This document shows, piece by piece, positions 1 through 8,651 of a stretch of 22,387 nucleotides of DNA; the stretch's first letter is position 1, and each line of letters starts with the position of its first letter. The stretch comes from Emticicia sp031378715 (GTDB lineage: Bacteria; Bacteroidota; Bacteroidia; Cytophagales; Spirosomataceae). Under the pieces are notes generated by a model. That model worked only from the letters and a program-made list of their open reading frames with translations, searched no databases and was not told the origin of the DNA. The stretch covers positions 1 through 22,387 of the forward strand of contig JANNEN010000009.1 in the NCBI GenBank assembly GCA_031378715.1. Direction: 5' to 3'. Made by a program: the position numbers and the translations under genes.

Positions 1-8
1 AATAAATT

Positions 9-1982
9 ATGGCAGAAAATCAAGAGGGCGTTGAGCCTCAAAAATCAAGGTCAGATTACGGTGCCGAGAACATTCAGGTACTCGAAGGCTTAGAGGCAGT
101 ACGAAAACGTCCAGCCATGTACATTGGCGATATTGGCATAAAAGGACTTCACCACCTGATATGGGAGGTTGTCGATAACTCCATTGATGAAGCCCTTGCG
201 GGGCATTGTGATACAATCAATGTAACCATCAACGTAGATAATTCGGTAACAGTGAAGGATAACGGCCGTGGAATCCCGACGGGAATGATGGCCAAAGAAA
301 AAAAATCTGCTCTCGAAGTCGTTATGACGGTGCTTCACGCTGGGGGTAAATTTGATAAGGATACTTACAAAGTTTCGGGCGGTTTGCACGGCGTGGGCGT
401 GTCCTGCGTAAATGCCCTTTCGATTGCGTTTAGAGTTGAAGTGCACAGAGAAGGTAAGGTTTTTGAACAAGAATATAGCATCGGAAAACCACTTTATCCC
501 GTCCGTGAAATCGGCACGGCTGATGATACAGGTACACAAGTAACGTTCCGACCTGATGATACAATCTTTACGGTTTCGGAATATAACTACGTAACCGTTG
601 CCAATCGTCTGCGTGAATTATCGTTTTTGAATAAAGGTATTACCTTGATACTCAAAGACTTACGTGAACTTGACGAAAAAGGTGAGCCTCAAACTGATAC
701 TTTCAAGTCGGAAGGCGGACTGGCCGAATTTGTTTCGTATATAGATGCAGGTCGTGAGCGTTTGATACCCGAGCCGATGTTTATGGAAGGTATTAAAGAC
801 GGCGTTCCTGTTGATGTAGCCATGCTTTATAATACGGGTTACAGCGAAAACGTGTCTTCGTTTGTCAATAATATCAATACCCACGAGGGCGGTACGCACG
901 TGTCGGGTTTTCGTATGGCATTGACTCGAACCTTGAAAAGTTATGCCGAAAAGTCGGGAATTTTGGCCAAAGAAAAAATCGAAATCAGCGGTGATGATTT
1001 TCGTGAGGGATTGACGGCCGTGATTTCGGTGAAAGTACAAGAGCCACAGTTTGAAGGACAAACCAAAACCAAACTCGGCAACAGCGAAGTGACGACCGCC
1101 GTGAGTACGTGCGTGGCTCAGATGCTCGAAAACTACTTGGAAGAACACCCAAGAGAAGCCCGAATCATCGTAGAGAAAGTTATTTTGGCAGCCAGGGCTC
1201 GTATTGCCGCCAAAAAAGCCCGTGAGATGGTGCAACGCAAAAATATCTTGGTCGGTAGTGGCCTGCCAGGAAAATTAGCCGACTGCTCAGAATCCGACCC
1301 AACGATTTGTGAGGTTTACTTAGTTGAGGGAGATTCGGCGGGGGGAAGTGCAAAACAAGGCCGAAACCGTGCTTTTCAAGCGATTTTACCTTTGCGTGGA
1401 AAGATTCTGAACGTTGAAAAAGCCCAAGAGTACAAGATTTATGAGAACGAAGAAATAAAAAATATGTTCACTGCACTCGGTGTCCAAATCGGGCGGGAAG
1501 GCGATGAGCGAGCATTGAACACCGACAAACTTCGTTACCATAAAATTATCATCATGACCGATGCCGACATTGACGGTAGCCACATCAGAACCTTGATTCT
1601 GACGTTTTTCTACCGTTATATGAAAGAGCTAATCGACCGTGGGTTTATTTACATCGCCCAACCACCGCTTTATTTGGTCAAAAAAGGCAAAGAAGAAGAA
1701 TATTGCTGGACCGAAGAGCAGCGTGCCATTGCCGTAAAACGCTTGGCTGGTGCTGGTAAAGAAGAAAACGTTGGTATTCAGCGGTACAAGGGTTTGGGAG
1801 AAATGAACCCCGAGCAACTTTGGGAAACCACGATGCGTCCCGATAAACGTACCTTGAAGCAAGTAACCGTTGAGTCAGCAGCCGAAGCCGACCACCTATT
1901 TGCGATGTTGATGGGTGATGAAGTTGCCCCTCGCCGTGATTTTATTGAGCGTAATGCCAAATATGCAAAGATAGATATTTAA
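9..1982 (+). CDS. gyrB: DNA gyrase subunit B
   Basis: ATPase subunit of the type II topoisomerase that introduces negative supercoils together with GyrA in the cytoplasm. The 657-residue protein has the GHKL ATPase domain first: EVVDNSIDEA with the predicted catalytic Glu53 and Mg-binding Asn57, then DNGRGIP around residues 84-90 and the ATP-lid GLHGVGVS. The transducer domain follows. The C-terminal Toprim domain shows EGDSAGG at 440-446 and DADIDG at 518-523, and the tail has the QRYKGLGEMNP motif. It lacks the roughly 170-residue insertion of the E. coli protein, as is usual in Bacteroidota. ParE is the main alternative, but the sequence reads as GyrB throughout. The ATG follows an A/T-rich leader without a Shine-Dalgarno sequence; its promoter lies outside the window. 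Confidence 0.97.
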   Translation: MAENQEGVEPQKSRSDYGAENIQVLEGLEAVRKRPAMYIGDIGIKGLHHLIWEVVDNSIDEALAGHCDTINVTINVDNSVTVKDNGRGIPTGMMAKEKKSALEVVMTVLHAGGKFDKDTYKVSGGLHGVGVSCVNALSIAFRVEVHREGKVFEQEYSIGKPLYPVREIGTADDTGTQVTFRPDDTIFTVSEYNYVTVANRLRELSFLNKGITLILKDLRELDEKGEPQTDTFKSEGGLAEFVSYIDAGRERLIPEPMFMEGIKDGVPVDVAMLYNTGYSENVSSFVNNINTHEGGTHVSGFRMALTRTLKSYAEKSGILAKEKIEISGDDFREGLTAVISVKVQEPQFEGQTKTKLGNSEVTTAVSTCVAQMLENYLEEHPREARIIVEKVILAARARIAAKKAREMVQRKNILVGSGLPGKLADCSESDPTICEVYLVEGDSAGGSAKQGRNRAFQAILPLRGKILNVEKAQEYKIYENEEIKNMFTALGVQIGREGDERALNTDKLRYHKIIIMTDADIDGSHIRTLILTFFYRYMKELIDRGFIYIAQPPLYLVKKGKEEEYCWTEEQRAIAVKRLAGAGKEENVGIQRYKGLGEMNPEQLWETTMRPDKRTLKQVTVESAAEADHLFAMLMGDEVAPRRDFIERNAKYAKIDI

Positions 1983-2055
1983 GTTCTGAATTTAGACGGG
2001 GTCGCCCGTGCGATTCTGAATTATGAGTTGCCCTCAGAGTTCAGAACTCTTTTTT
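1982..2055 (+). terminator. gyrB downstream hairpin, possible attenuator
   Basis: The hairpin at 2036-2050 (AGAGTT, loop CAG, AACTCT) is followed by a run of five T, which fits a short intrinsic terminator. Upstream, TTCTGAATT occurs twice (1984-1992 and 2014-2022). Each copy can pair with TTCAGAA at 2040-2046, which would disrupt the terminator stem. Termination after gyrB is plausible; switching is inference. The next gene on this strand starts 15 bp after the T-run and no -7 box is visible before it, so partial read-through may supply its transcript. Confidence 0.5.
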
Positions 2056-2069
2056 ATCATTAATCAATT

Positions 2070-2609
2070 ATGAAAAACCTTATTCTAATTCTTGTTCTTT
2101 TATTTTCCCTCTGGGGGCAAGAAAGTTTGGCTCAACAGCGAAAATACCCTGTAATCAAAAGTGGTGGAGGGATTTTTGATGTACCAGAAGCGAGTCCAGT
2201 AGTTGATAAGAAGATGAAATACAAGATTATCGTTGATTTGTCGAAGGCATCTTTTAAGCCCGATTCAGTCAATGATAGTATTGATAAATTGGCTCGGTTG
2301 GTCAATTCGCACATCGAAGAGGGCGTTCCGAGAGAAAACTTATCAATCGTAGCGGTGTTTCATTTTACGGCTACGCCCAATATTTTGAGCGACGAGGCTC
2401 ATCAGAAAAAATTTGGAGTGATTAATCCTAATACTCTCATAATCAATGAATTAGCTCGTAATGGCGTGCGGTTTTACGTATGCGGGCAGTCGCTCAGAGC
2501 AAGAAAATTAGTAGATGACCCCCGTAACGAAAATATTAAAGTAGCACAGTCAGCGATGATAACCTTTACTACTTTTCAGAATATGGGCTATGCTTTGGTG
2601 TTGCCTTAG
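2070..2609 (+). CDS. Exported DsrE/DsrF-like family protein
   Basis: A 179-residue protein with a signal peptide (hydrophobic run at about 3-17, likely cleavage after the Ala of LAQ near 21-22). The remainder resembles the DsrE/DsrF-like alpha/beta fold: a first strand YKIIVDLSKA near 51-60, a helix with spaced Leu/Ile, a second strand LSIVAVFHF, and the characteristic GVRFYVCGQS segment containing Cys138, which matches the position of the sulfur-handling Cys in DsrE-type proteins. Related proteins take part in persulfide transfer, but many exported versions in Bacteroidota have no assigned role. It has its own terminator downstream. I am fairly sure of the fold and unsure of the function. 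Confidence 0.72.
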   Translation: MKNLILILVLLFSLWGQESLAQQRKYPVIKSGGGIFDVPEASPVVDKKMKYKIIVDLSKASFKPDSVNDSIDKLARLVNSHIEEGVPRENLSIVAVFHFTATPNILSDEAHQKKFGVINPNTLIINELARNGVRFYVCGQSLRARKLVDDPRNENIKVAQSAMITFTTFQNMGYALVLP

Positions 2610-2626
2610 ATAAATATTTGAAACAT

Positions 2627-2667
2627 AAAAAAGCGAGTTATCTTGATGAGATAGCTCGCTTTTTTTT
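2627..2667. terminator. Bidirectional intrinsic terminator
   Basis: AAAAAAGCGAGTTATCT (2627-2643), loop TGATG, then AGATAGCTCGCTTTTTT: a near-perfect 17-bp stem with one G-T pair, flanked by A and T tracts. It lies between the convergent dsrE-like gene and the DUF3857 operon and should work in both directions. Confidence 0.9.
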
Positions 2668-2775
2668 AGAGAAAAATATTCATTTGCTTTCGCCTGGCAG
2701 TTTTCTGAGTGGTAGAAACAATGTTTGAAAAAAAATTTAGCTGAATAGAATGTTTTTGTAACTGGTAAATTATTT

Positions 2776-4680
2776 TTACGGTTTCTTCACCAAAACAATT
2801 TGGTTTTTGTCGGCTTTGAGCATTTTTTTGCGAAAATCTACAAATTCGTTGAAGGCAGCGGCTGGATAACGTCCTTGTAGGATTGTTACTTGGCGAATGT
2901 ACAGAATCTTATTCGCCGACATTTGAACGCTACTCGAATACGTGCCAAATTTCGACTGGATTTTGGCTGGTTCGGGTAAATATTCCGACGAAAAACCAGT
3001 AGGAATTTGAAACGAAATACTATCAACGTCCATGTAGTTGCCCGTCAAATCGAAAGCTATTTGGCGGTCAGGTTTCACTAATGGTAATGTCTTGAATGGG
3101 TTCAGAATATTCGGTGTCAGAAACATTCTCATACCGCTTTTGGTCGAAATGTTTTTTAACCCCAGCGATAATTTTTCGTTTACCGAAGGGATTCTTTCTC
3201 GGTTTTCGGTCAATGAAAACTTCTTGATTTCAACACTTGATAAACTCAGATTATTTGTCAGCCATTTCTTCTGGTCTTCCGTACCGAGGCTATTAATTAC
3301 GCCAGCGTAGGTGTCTTGCTGCAGGCCTGTCAGTCGGGTTTCGATTTCGGCGTCGGCATCGCCATTTTCATTCAAAACAAAGTTTGCTTTTCGCAACATA
3401 AGGTTCTGATTTGGGCTATAAGTTGGTGTTTTTATTAATTTTCCACCATTTTCTTGAATCAAAACTACGTGTCGATTACTCGTAAAATCGCTCAAATACC
3501 CAAAGGCGTTCGTTTGGCTTGTACATTCGAGCCAGAGTGTATCTCGTGGTTGCGGCACGCACAAAAATACGTGATTGAACTGAAACGAAGGAAAATCGGT
3601 CTGAATATCATCAGCATCGTCACCCGCTTTTACGAGTGCTTGATAGGACGTTATGCCCAACTCCCGCAACATTCCCATCGTAAACACCGTGAGGGCTTTG
3701 CAGTCGCCGTAGCCTTTGGTAGCCACTTCTTCCGACTTCATTGATTGCCAACCGCCAATGCCCAATTGAATACTCACATAGCGGGTGTTGGCTTGTAAAT
3801 AGGCATAGATTTTCTTGATTTTCTGGGTATTATCAGTTTCGTTTTTGACCAAATTTTTGATTTTGGTTACTAATTCGGCGGGAAGTTTTTCTCGGTCTTT
3901 GTTGAGGTTTCCGTAGAATTTTGCTAAGTCTGACCAACTCTGAATGTTACCTTCATAATCATCAACCCTAAATTGCGTTGGGGCGGTATAAACCGTTGGC
4001 AGGGTTTCGGTCAGGCTCGGGCTGTAGGGTTCTTTTTCAATGGCTTTCAGATTGCTCACCGCCCAGGTATGTACAAAATTATCATTATCTCGGCTTTGTA
4101 CGGCCTTATTGGGCATATTCTGCTCTTTGTAGCGTAGCTGTACGCCATTTGGCATAGATACGGCGAAACTCGATTTTTCAACTGCCGTCCCCTCGGCATT
4201 GTACGGAATAGCCTCCCAACTCGGGTAAAACATCATATTTTTGGTCGTATATTCAAACAAAAATACAATCGTGTAGGGAAACTTCGTGTGCTTAAAGCTG
4301 GCGTATTTTACGAAACTATCATCGATGCTGTTAGCTCCCGATGAGCCACCGATGTTTTCGATGTCGGCACGTTTGAGGCTTTTGATTTTTTTGCCCATTT
4401 CGTCGTATAGTTGAGCCTCCATGTCGTTTACTTTCGTAAATTTATTATACGGAATCATCAGCGTCGTGTGGACTTCGCCCTTTTCGTCCAAGATGGTGAT
4501 TGCTCCTTCAATTTTTGTGGTAGCCGAGCCAATATCCTTGACCGTGAAGGTAGTTTTATGCTCCCGCACCACGGCGTGGGCTTTTTCTTTTAGCTCGGCA
4601 GGAATAGCCGAAACGGGGTATTTTTGGGCAAAAACACTCGAAATAGCGAATATTGGCAAATAAAATGTGAGTTTTTTCAT
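2776..4680 (-). CDS. Exported DUF3857 transglutaminase-like protein (Cys present)
   Basis: A 634-residue protein with a signal peptide (about residues 1-18, ending VFA-Q). The N-terminal half is a DUF3857-type beta domain and the middle a transglutaminase-like (papain-fold) domain. GYGDCKALT carries the candidate nucleophile Cys327, QFNHVFL the candidate His370, and WLECTSQ has Glu385 where many family members have Asp. The C-terminal third resembles the beta-rich DUF3858-type region. Enzymes of this superfamily make or break amide bonds, but the substrates of the DUF3857 proteins are unknown. It follows its paralogue by 9 nt and is the second gene of the operon. The Cys-His pair suggests an active periplasmic or surface enzyme, which is inference. 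Confidence 0.85.
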   Translation of the reverse strand: MKKLTFYLPIFAISSVFAQKYPVSAIPAELKEKAHAVVREHKTTFTVKDIGSATTKIEGAITILDEKGEVHTTLMIPYNKFTKVNDMEAQLYDEMGKKIKSLKRADIENIGGSSGANSIDDSFVKYASFKHTKFPYTIVFLFEYTTKNMMFYPSWEAIPYNAEGTAVEKSSFAVSMPNGVQLRYKEQNMPNKAVQSRDNDNFVHTWAVSNLKAIEKEPYSPSLTETLPTVYTAPTQFRVDDYEGNIQSWSDLAKFYGNLNKDREKLPAELVTKIKNLVKNETDNTQKIKKIYAYLQANTRYVSIQLGIGGWQSMKSEEVATKGYGDCKALTVFTMGMLRELGITSYQALVKAGDDADDIQTDFPSFQFNHVFLCVPQPRDTLWLECTSQTNAFGYLSDFTSNRHVVLIQENGGKLIKTPTYSPNQNLMLRKANFVLNENGDADAEIETRLTGLQQDTYAGVINSLGTEDQKKWLTNNLSLSSVEIKKFSLTENRERIPSVNEKLSLGLKNISTKSGMRMFLTPNILNPFKTLPLVKPDRQIAFDLTGNYMDVDSISFQIPTGFSSEYLPEPAKIQSKFGTYSSSVQMSANKILYIRQVTILQGRYPAAAFNEFVDFRKKMLKADKNQIVLVKKP

Positions 4681-4689
4681 CTTGAGGAT

Positions 4690-6660
4690 TTAGTTTTTTT
4701 TGAGTACAATTTGTTCGTTGTGCTTCTTTACTATTTGATCATAAAACGCTTTTAGTGAGCCATATTCATCGGCCGAGTAAATTGTTTTTCGGAAACTTAT
4801 GCGGCTTGAAATCGTTATTTTATTTTCCTTGGCACTCACCGCATACGTAAATTTTCCACCACCTTCGGGCAGGTTCATGGCGATACTTTTAGGCACTTCG
4901 ATGGCCGAATAGCCCGCTGGAATTTCGTAGCTTGCCATGAATGTTTCGTCGATGGGCATTGCAAAATCAATGGGATAATTGCGTTCGGTGTCTTTGAATG
5001 GATTTTCACTGTGTCCCTCCGAAATCATCGGTTTTAAGTACATCATATTGCCCGCTTTTGTCACGAAATCGCTCATTTGTACCTCATATTTTGCTTCCAT
5101 CGGTACGCTCAAATCACTCTCGTTGGCATAGTCGGCCTTGCTGATTACCCAGTTGGTTTTTGCCTTTTTTACTTCTTCCAGAAACTTTTCTTTGCCTTCT
5201 TTCTTGAAAACCTGTCTGGCACTTGATGCACTATATCCCGAATATGATTTCGTGAAAAGTCCCTTCATTTCGCCCTCTTCGTCTATTTTAATTTCGGCTT
5301 TCTCGAACTCAATATCTCGCTCAATAGGTTCTAATGACACGAAACGAGGCGTGCTTGGGTGTACCAGCCAGCCTTGATGGTTGAGGCATTGGTAGGGCAG
5401 CATTCCTACTTTCAGGTATTCGTCGGTGGCATCAATGAGCAAATCTTTACCGTTTTGGTCGATGTGGGCTACCACATAATCAAACCGCCGCATCAAGGCG
5501 TATTGCTCATGGATTCGACCGTGCGAGCGAGTACTCAAAATTACTGGATTGGCATCGAAGCCTATTTCCCGTAACAGAGCGATTAGTAGCAGGTTAATGT
5601 CCCCTGCATCGCCAGTTTTTTTGTCAAGGATTCTCTTCAAACCATTACTGTACAAGCTATTCGACTCGTTCCATTTCATATTTTTGATAATATAATCAAC
5701 TGCTGCTTTAAGTTGGCTGGTGGTGTCTTTGTTGCTCAATTTGATGACCTTAGCAACGTCCTTTAAGAAACCAGTACGTGTGATTTGTTGCCCAAAATTA
5801 TCGTTTTCCAAAAGAGTTTTGTTGAGATTATTGTAATCCAAACTGAAATCTTTTACCAACACATTTGGCCAGTTTACGCTTGCCAGCTCAAAGTCAATTT
5901 TGGAAAGATAATCAGCCTCGGTTGTGATGTACGGTTCATCACGAAAAGCGGGTGCATTTTCTACTACAAAATGGTATTCAGTACCGAAGGTATTAAATTC
6001 ATTAATGTTAGTTTCCCGATTGGTGTTTTCGTCCAAGGACAAATACCCGTTCATGATCATTCGGTAGAAAAAATAGTTTGGAATAGTAACTTTATAATCA
6101 CTACGTTGCACTGGAATATCCTGCTGAAAATACCACGTCGTTGGGTTGCTATTAATCGAAAAAGGGGTGTGTTTGCGGTAGGTATATTCGATAAGGGAGC
6201 CTTCCTTGATGTTGGGCATCGAGATTTTGTTAGCAATTGAATTATTTGATTCTTTTTCCTCAAAAATCATGTCTTTCGTTAGCTTATCTTTGGTAGGTGA
6301 GCCGTTGTTGTCGTTATAGGTGAAGCCCTTAATATCGGATAAATATTCGGGTACTGCCCCAGGCATTCTTCTGGTTGAGATTTTGATTGAACCTCTATCC
6401 AGTGCTGATTTTTTCAAAATTTTTATTTGCTCATGTATCGTTTGGGTGATGTAGATATTGCCACCCATACTTTCAAAATTAGTTTCGCCGATGTCGTACA
6501 GCACAACCGCATCGGCCGAGGAATCTTTGGCATAAACTTTCATTTTGACATCTTCGGGAGAAGCATTACCAAATTTTAGAGCGAATGGTTTGGCTTTTTC
6601 TTGGGCAAACACCAACGAAGCAATAAATAATAATGTAGTAGTTATAAATAATTTCAGCAT
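4690..6660 (-). CDS. Exported DUF3857 transglutaminase-like protein, likely inactive
   Basis: A 656-residue paralogue of the gene downstream, with the same layout: signal peptide (about 1-19, ending VFA-Q), DUF3857-like N-terminal half, transglutaminase-like core and beta-rich C-terminal region. The segment aligned with the nucleophile motif reads GDAGDINLLL, with Ala352 in place of Cys. The His position aligns with Tyr395 (FDYVVAH), although His399 lies close by, and the acidic residue survives as Asp410 in LIDATDEY. It therefore looks like a catalytically dead relative. The reading frame is intact and it is the first gene of a two-gene operon, so this is probably a stable binding or scaffold form rather than a decaying gene. 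That role is inference. Confidence 0.83.
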   Translation of the reverse strand: MLKLFITTTLLFIASLVFAQEKAKPFALKFGNASPEDVKMKVYAKDSSADAVVLYDIGETNFESMGGNIYITQTIHEQIKILKKSALDRGSIKISTRRMPGAVPEYLSDIKGFTYNDNNGSPTKDKLTKDMIFEEKESNNSIANKISMPNIKEGSLIEYTYRKHTPFSINSNPTTWYFQQDIPVQRSDYKVTIPNYFFYRMIMNGYLSLDENTNRETNINEFNTFGTEYHFVVENAPAFRDEPYITTEADYLSKIDFELASVNWPNVLVKDFSLDYNNLNKTLLENDNFGQQITRTGFLKDVAKVIKLSNKDTTSQLKAAVDYIIKNMKWNESNSLYSNGLKRILDKKTGDAGDINLLLIALLREIGFDANPVILSTRSHGRIHEQYALMRRFDYVVAHIDQNGKDLLIDATDEYLKVGMLPYQCLNHQGWLVHPSTPRFVSLEPIERDIEFEKAEIKIDEEGEMKGLFTKSYSGYSASSARQVFKKEGKEKFLEEVKKAKTNWVISKADYANESDLSVPMEAKYEVQMSDFVTKAGNMMYLKPMISEGHSENPFKDTERNYPIDFAMPIDETFMASYEIPAGYSAIEVPKSIAMNLPEGGGKFTYAVSAKENKITISSRISFRKTIYSADEYGSLKAFYDQIVKKHNEQIVLKKN

Positions 6661-6708
6661 AGCAAATAGTAAAGATTTTAGGTGAATTGGGCGTGCTTAT
6701 CGCACTTT

Positions 6709-6738
6709 CAAAACTAAGCAAATTTTGTACCTAACAAA
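6709..6738 (-). promoter_or_regulatory. Promoter of the DUF3857 operon
   Basis: On the minus strand TTTG (6738-6735), an 18-bp spacer, then TAGTTTTG (6716-6709). This closely matches the Bacteroidota primary sigma factor consensus TTTG / TAnnTTTG. Transcription would start near 6703, giving a leader of about 43 nt. Confidence 0.75.
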
Positions 6739-6764
6739 AGAAATTGGGTTAAAAGTGTAGAATA

Positions 6765-6796
6765 ATTGTAGTTTTTTGAAGCATTTTGTACTTTTG
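6765..6796 (+). promoter_or_regulatory. Promoter of the NTF2-like gene
   Basis: TTG (6766-6768), a 20-bp spacer, then TACTTTTG (6789-6796), fitting the TAnnTTTG -7 box. The start site would lie near 6801, about 27 nt before the ATG. Confidence 0.65.
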
Positions 6797-6827
6797 AGAG
6801 AAAAACGCATTTATTTCCAAAAAAACT

Positions 6828-7280
6828 ATGAAAAAGATATTAACTGGTGCTTTATTAATATTCTGTTTCCAGACATTTGCCCAAACCGATGAGCAGCAAA
6901 TCAAGGCGGCAATCAACCAAGTTTTTGATGGTATGCGAAGAAACGATACCTCGTTGGTGCGGCAAGTTTTGCACCCGTCGTGTTTTTTGAAATCAATAGG
7001 GAAAAGTAAAACTGGCGAAGTACGCCTCCAAGAAGATGCTATTGGCGGCTGGCTGAAACAAATCGGTATGAAGCGTGAAGGGGTAATTTTGGACGAACGA
7101 CTAACGAGCTACGACATAAAAATTGATGCCGAAATGGCCATGGCTTGGACACCTTATGAGTTTTACATCGGTGAAAAATTTAGCCACTGCGGCGTTGATA
7201 TGTTTACGCTTATGAAAACCGACAAAGGCTGGAAAATCGTGGGTATCGTTGATACTCGACGGAAAGAAAATTGCAAATAG
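6828..7280 (+). CDS. Exported NTF2-like (SnoaL/DUF4440-type) protein
   Basis: A 150-residue protein with a clear signal peptide (MKK start, hydrophobic run to about 16, FAQ cleavage region at 17-19). The mature part follows the NTF2-like cone fold: helix EQQIKAAINQVFDGMRR, the DTSLVRQVLHP segment, and C-terminal strands ending GWKIVGIVDTRR. This fold is used by lumazine-binding-like and SnoaL-like proteins and by many uncharacterised exported proteins of Bacteroidota. No catalytic set can be identified. It stands alone between a divergent operon and a convergent gene. Family assignment is likely; function is unknown. Confidence 0.7.
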   Translation: MKKILTGALLIFCFQTFAQTDEQQIKAAINQVFDGMRRNDTSLVRQVLHPSCFLKSIGKSKTGEVRLQEDAIGGWLKQIGMKREGVILDERLTSYDIKIDAEMAMAWTPYEFYIGEKFSHCGVDMFTLMKTDKGWKIVGIVDTRRKENCK

Positions 7281-7310
7281 CTTCCCGAAAGTTCCAGAAC
7301 TTTCGGGAAG
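7281..7310. terminator. Hairpin between convergent genes
   Basis: CTTCCCGAAAGTT, loop CCAG, AACTTTCGGGAAG: a perfect 13-bp stem starting directly after the stop codon. There is no clean T-tract on either side, but the position between two convergent stops fits a shared terminator. Confidence 0.7.
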
Positions 7311-7331
7311 TTGAATGTTTATCTTCAACCT

Positions 7332-8255
7332 TTACGCCACAATTTTCTTCAAATTATTAAAACTCGTGGTCAAGTTCTCAACGGGCGATGGGGCACCGTC
7401 TTGTTCAACAAAATAATGCTTTACGCCTGCGGTTTTGGCTGCGGCAAAAATTGTCTTAAAATCAATATAACCCGCACCAACCTCTACGGGGCGTTGGGTT
7501 TCTTTATTGAGGTCTTTTACATGAAAAAGCGGAAAACGCCCAGGGTGTTTTTGGAATAATTCAGGAATATTTACTCCTGCTTTGGTTGCCCAAGCAAGGT
7601 CAAGCTCAAATTTGAGCAAGTCAGCACTGATTTGTGAAGTCATCATATCAAACGGCCGCTGTCCTTCGACCAGCTCGAACTCGGCCGTGTGGTTATGAAA
7701 AATAAACGTAAGTCCCGCTTTTTTGGCGGCTTCGCCTGCTTTTTGCAGTATGTCGAGCGAAAGTTTTATTTCGTCCATGGTTTTTACGGGCGTACTGGCA
7801 CAAACCAAGTATTTTATGCCTCCCTCGGCGGCTTCATCAACGATTTGTTGGGTGTCGTTGAGCAGCGATTTCATCGGTGGCATGGCTGGGCGGGCGGGTG
7901 CCGTATTGCCTTCGGCGGGCTTCGGAGTAGGACGATTAAACGGGGCTCCGCTTACGTGGTGTGCCTGCCATGTCATACCCAAATCAGCTACTAACTTGGC
8001 AAATTCTTTCGGTTTCATACCATAATAACCACCTCTCATGCTAAACGCCGACTCAATATCTTTGTAGCCAATGGCGGCAATTTGTTTGAGCGTACCTTCC
8101 ACGTCTTTGTCAATGACCGACATCGTGGTATATAGTTGAACGCCAAATTTTTTTATTTTTTTTTCATCAAGAAAAGCATCAGCTAAATTTGGCAGCATCA
8201 AACCACCGAGTGCCATTGTTCCTGTGTTTTTTAGAAAATCTCGTCTGTTTTGCAT
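7332..8255 (-). CDS. Tat-type sugar phosphate isomerase/epimerase-like TIM barrel
   Basis: A 307-residue protein of the xylose isomerase-like / AP endonuclease 2 TIM-barrel superfamily. The N-terminus has a twin-arginine motif NRRDFLKNTG (Arg4-Arg5) and a weakly hydrophobic stretch, so folded export by Tat is likely. Candidate metal-site residues stand in the usual order: Glu68 (DIESA), His187/His189 (FHNHTAEF), Glu217/Asp219 (KFELDLAW), His245 and Asp248 (FHVKD) and Glu284 (YFVEQD). A Pro/Ala-rich insert occupies about residues 104-128. Members isomerise or oxidise sugars and cyclitols, but the substrate cannot be told from sequence. No TAnnTTTG box was found upstream. Confidence 0.82.
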   Translation of the reverse strand: MQNRRDFLKNTGTMALGGLMLPNLADAFLDEKKIKKFGVQLYTTMSVIDKDVEGTLKQIAAIGYKDIESAFSMRGGYYGMKPKEFAKLVADLGMTWQAHHVSGAPFNRPTPKPAEGNTAPARPAMPPMKSLLNDTQQIVDEAAEGGIKYLVCASTPVKTMDEIKLSLDILQKAGEAAKKAGLTFIFHNHTAEFELVEGQRPFDMMTSQISADLLKFELDLAWATKAGVNIPELFQKHPGRFPLFHVKDLNKETQRPVEVGAGYIDFKTIFAAAKTAGVKHYFVEQDGAPSPVENLTTSFNNLKKIVA

Positions 8256-8651
8256 CTTTTGTAATGATGTTAAGGTAGGTTGAAAAAATATGATTTATCA
8301 ATAAAAGTGCAAATAGTAAATGATAAGCAAACGACAAATCGGCACATTAGCCAAAGTTTTCGACAATTAGGCTTTTTCTTAGGAATTAAAATTAGATAAG
8401 CTATCAAAATTTGTGTGATAAAATTTACGAAATAATTCAAAAACAGAGCTATTATAAACCGTAAAGAGGTTTTTCGAGGCGAGATTCGTGAATTTTATAA
8501 TCAAGTTCAGCAAGTTATCTGTTCTCAATTCTTAGTGCATTTTTTTTGTGAAATATTCGTGGCCTTGCTCGATTATTGTAATGCTTTCGTCAAAAATAAA
8601 CATTTTTCGGCAAAACTGTGTTTTGAAAGTACATTTTAATTTTTGTCGTTT
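8256..8651. other. 396-bp AT-rich intergenic gap with an imperfect inverted repeat
   Basis: This stretch separates two divergent genes and holds no convincing ORF. TAAAATTTACGAA (8419-8431) and TTCGTGAATTTTA (8485-8497) form an imperfect inverted repeat (12 of 13 positions) around a 53-nt spacer. A 9-nt variant of the -7 box, TAATTTTTG (8637-8645), lies just before the ATG at 8652. I see no clear promoter for the minus-strand isomerase-like gene. Confidence 0.5.

Noticed and set aside
90..539. 149-codon minus-strand frame within gyrB
   Set aside because: Antisense shadow of a conserved gene, without any family features.
8432..8640. Open plus-strand frame in the intergenic gap
   Set aside because: It has no ATG and no recognisable motif; the first possible start (GTG) is near its middle. 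Length is compatible with chance in AT-rich sequence.
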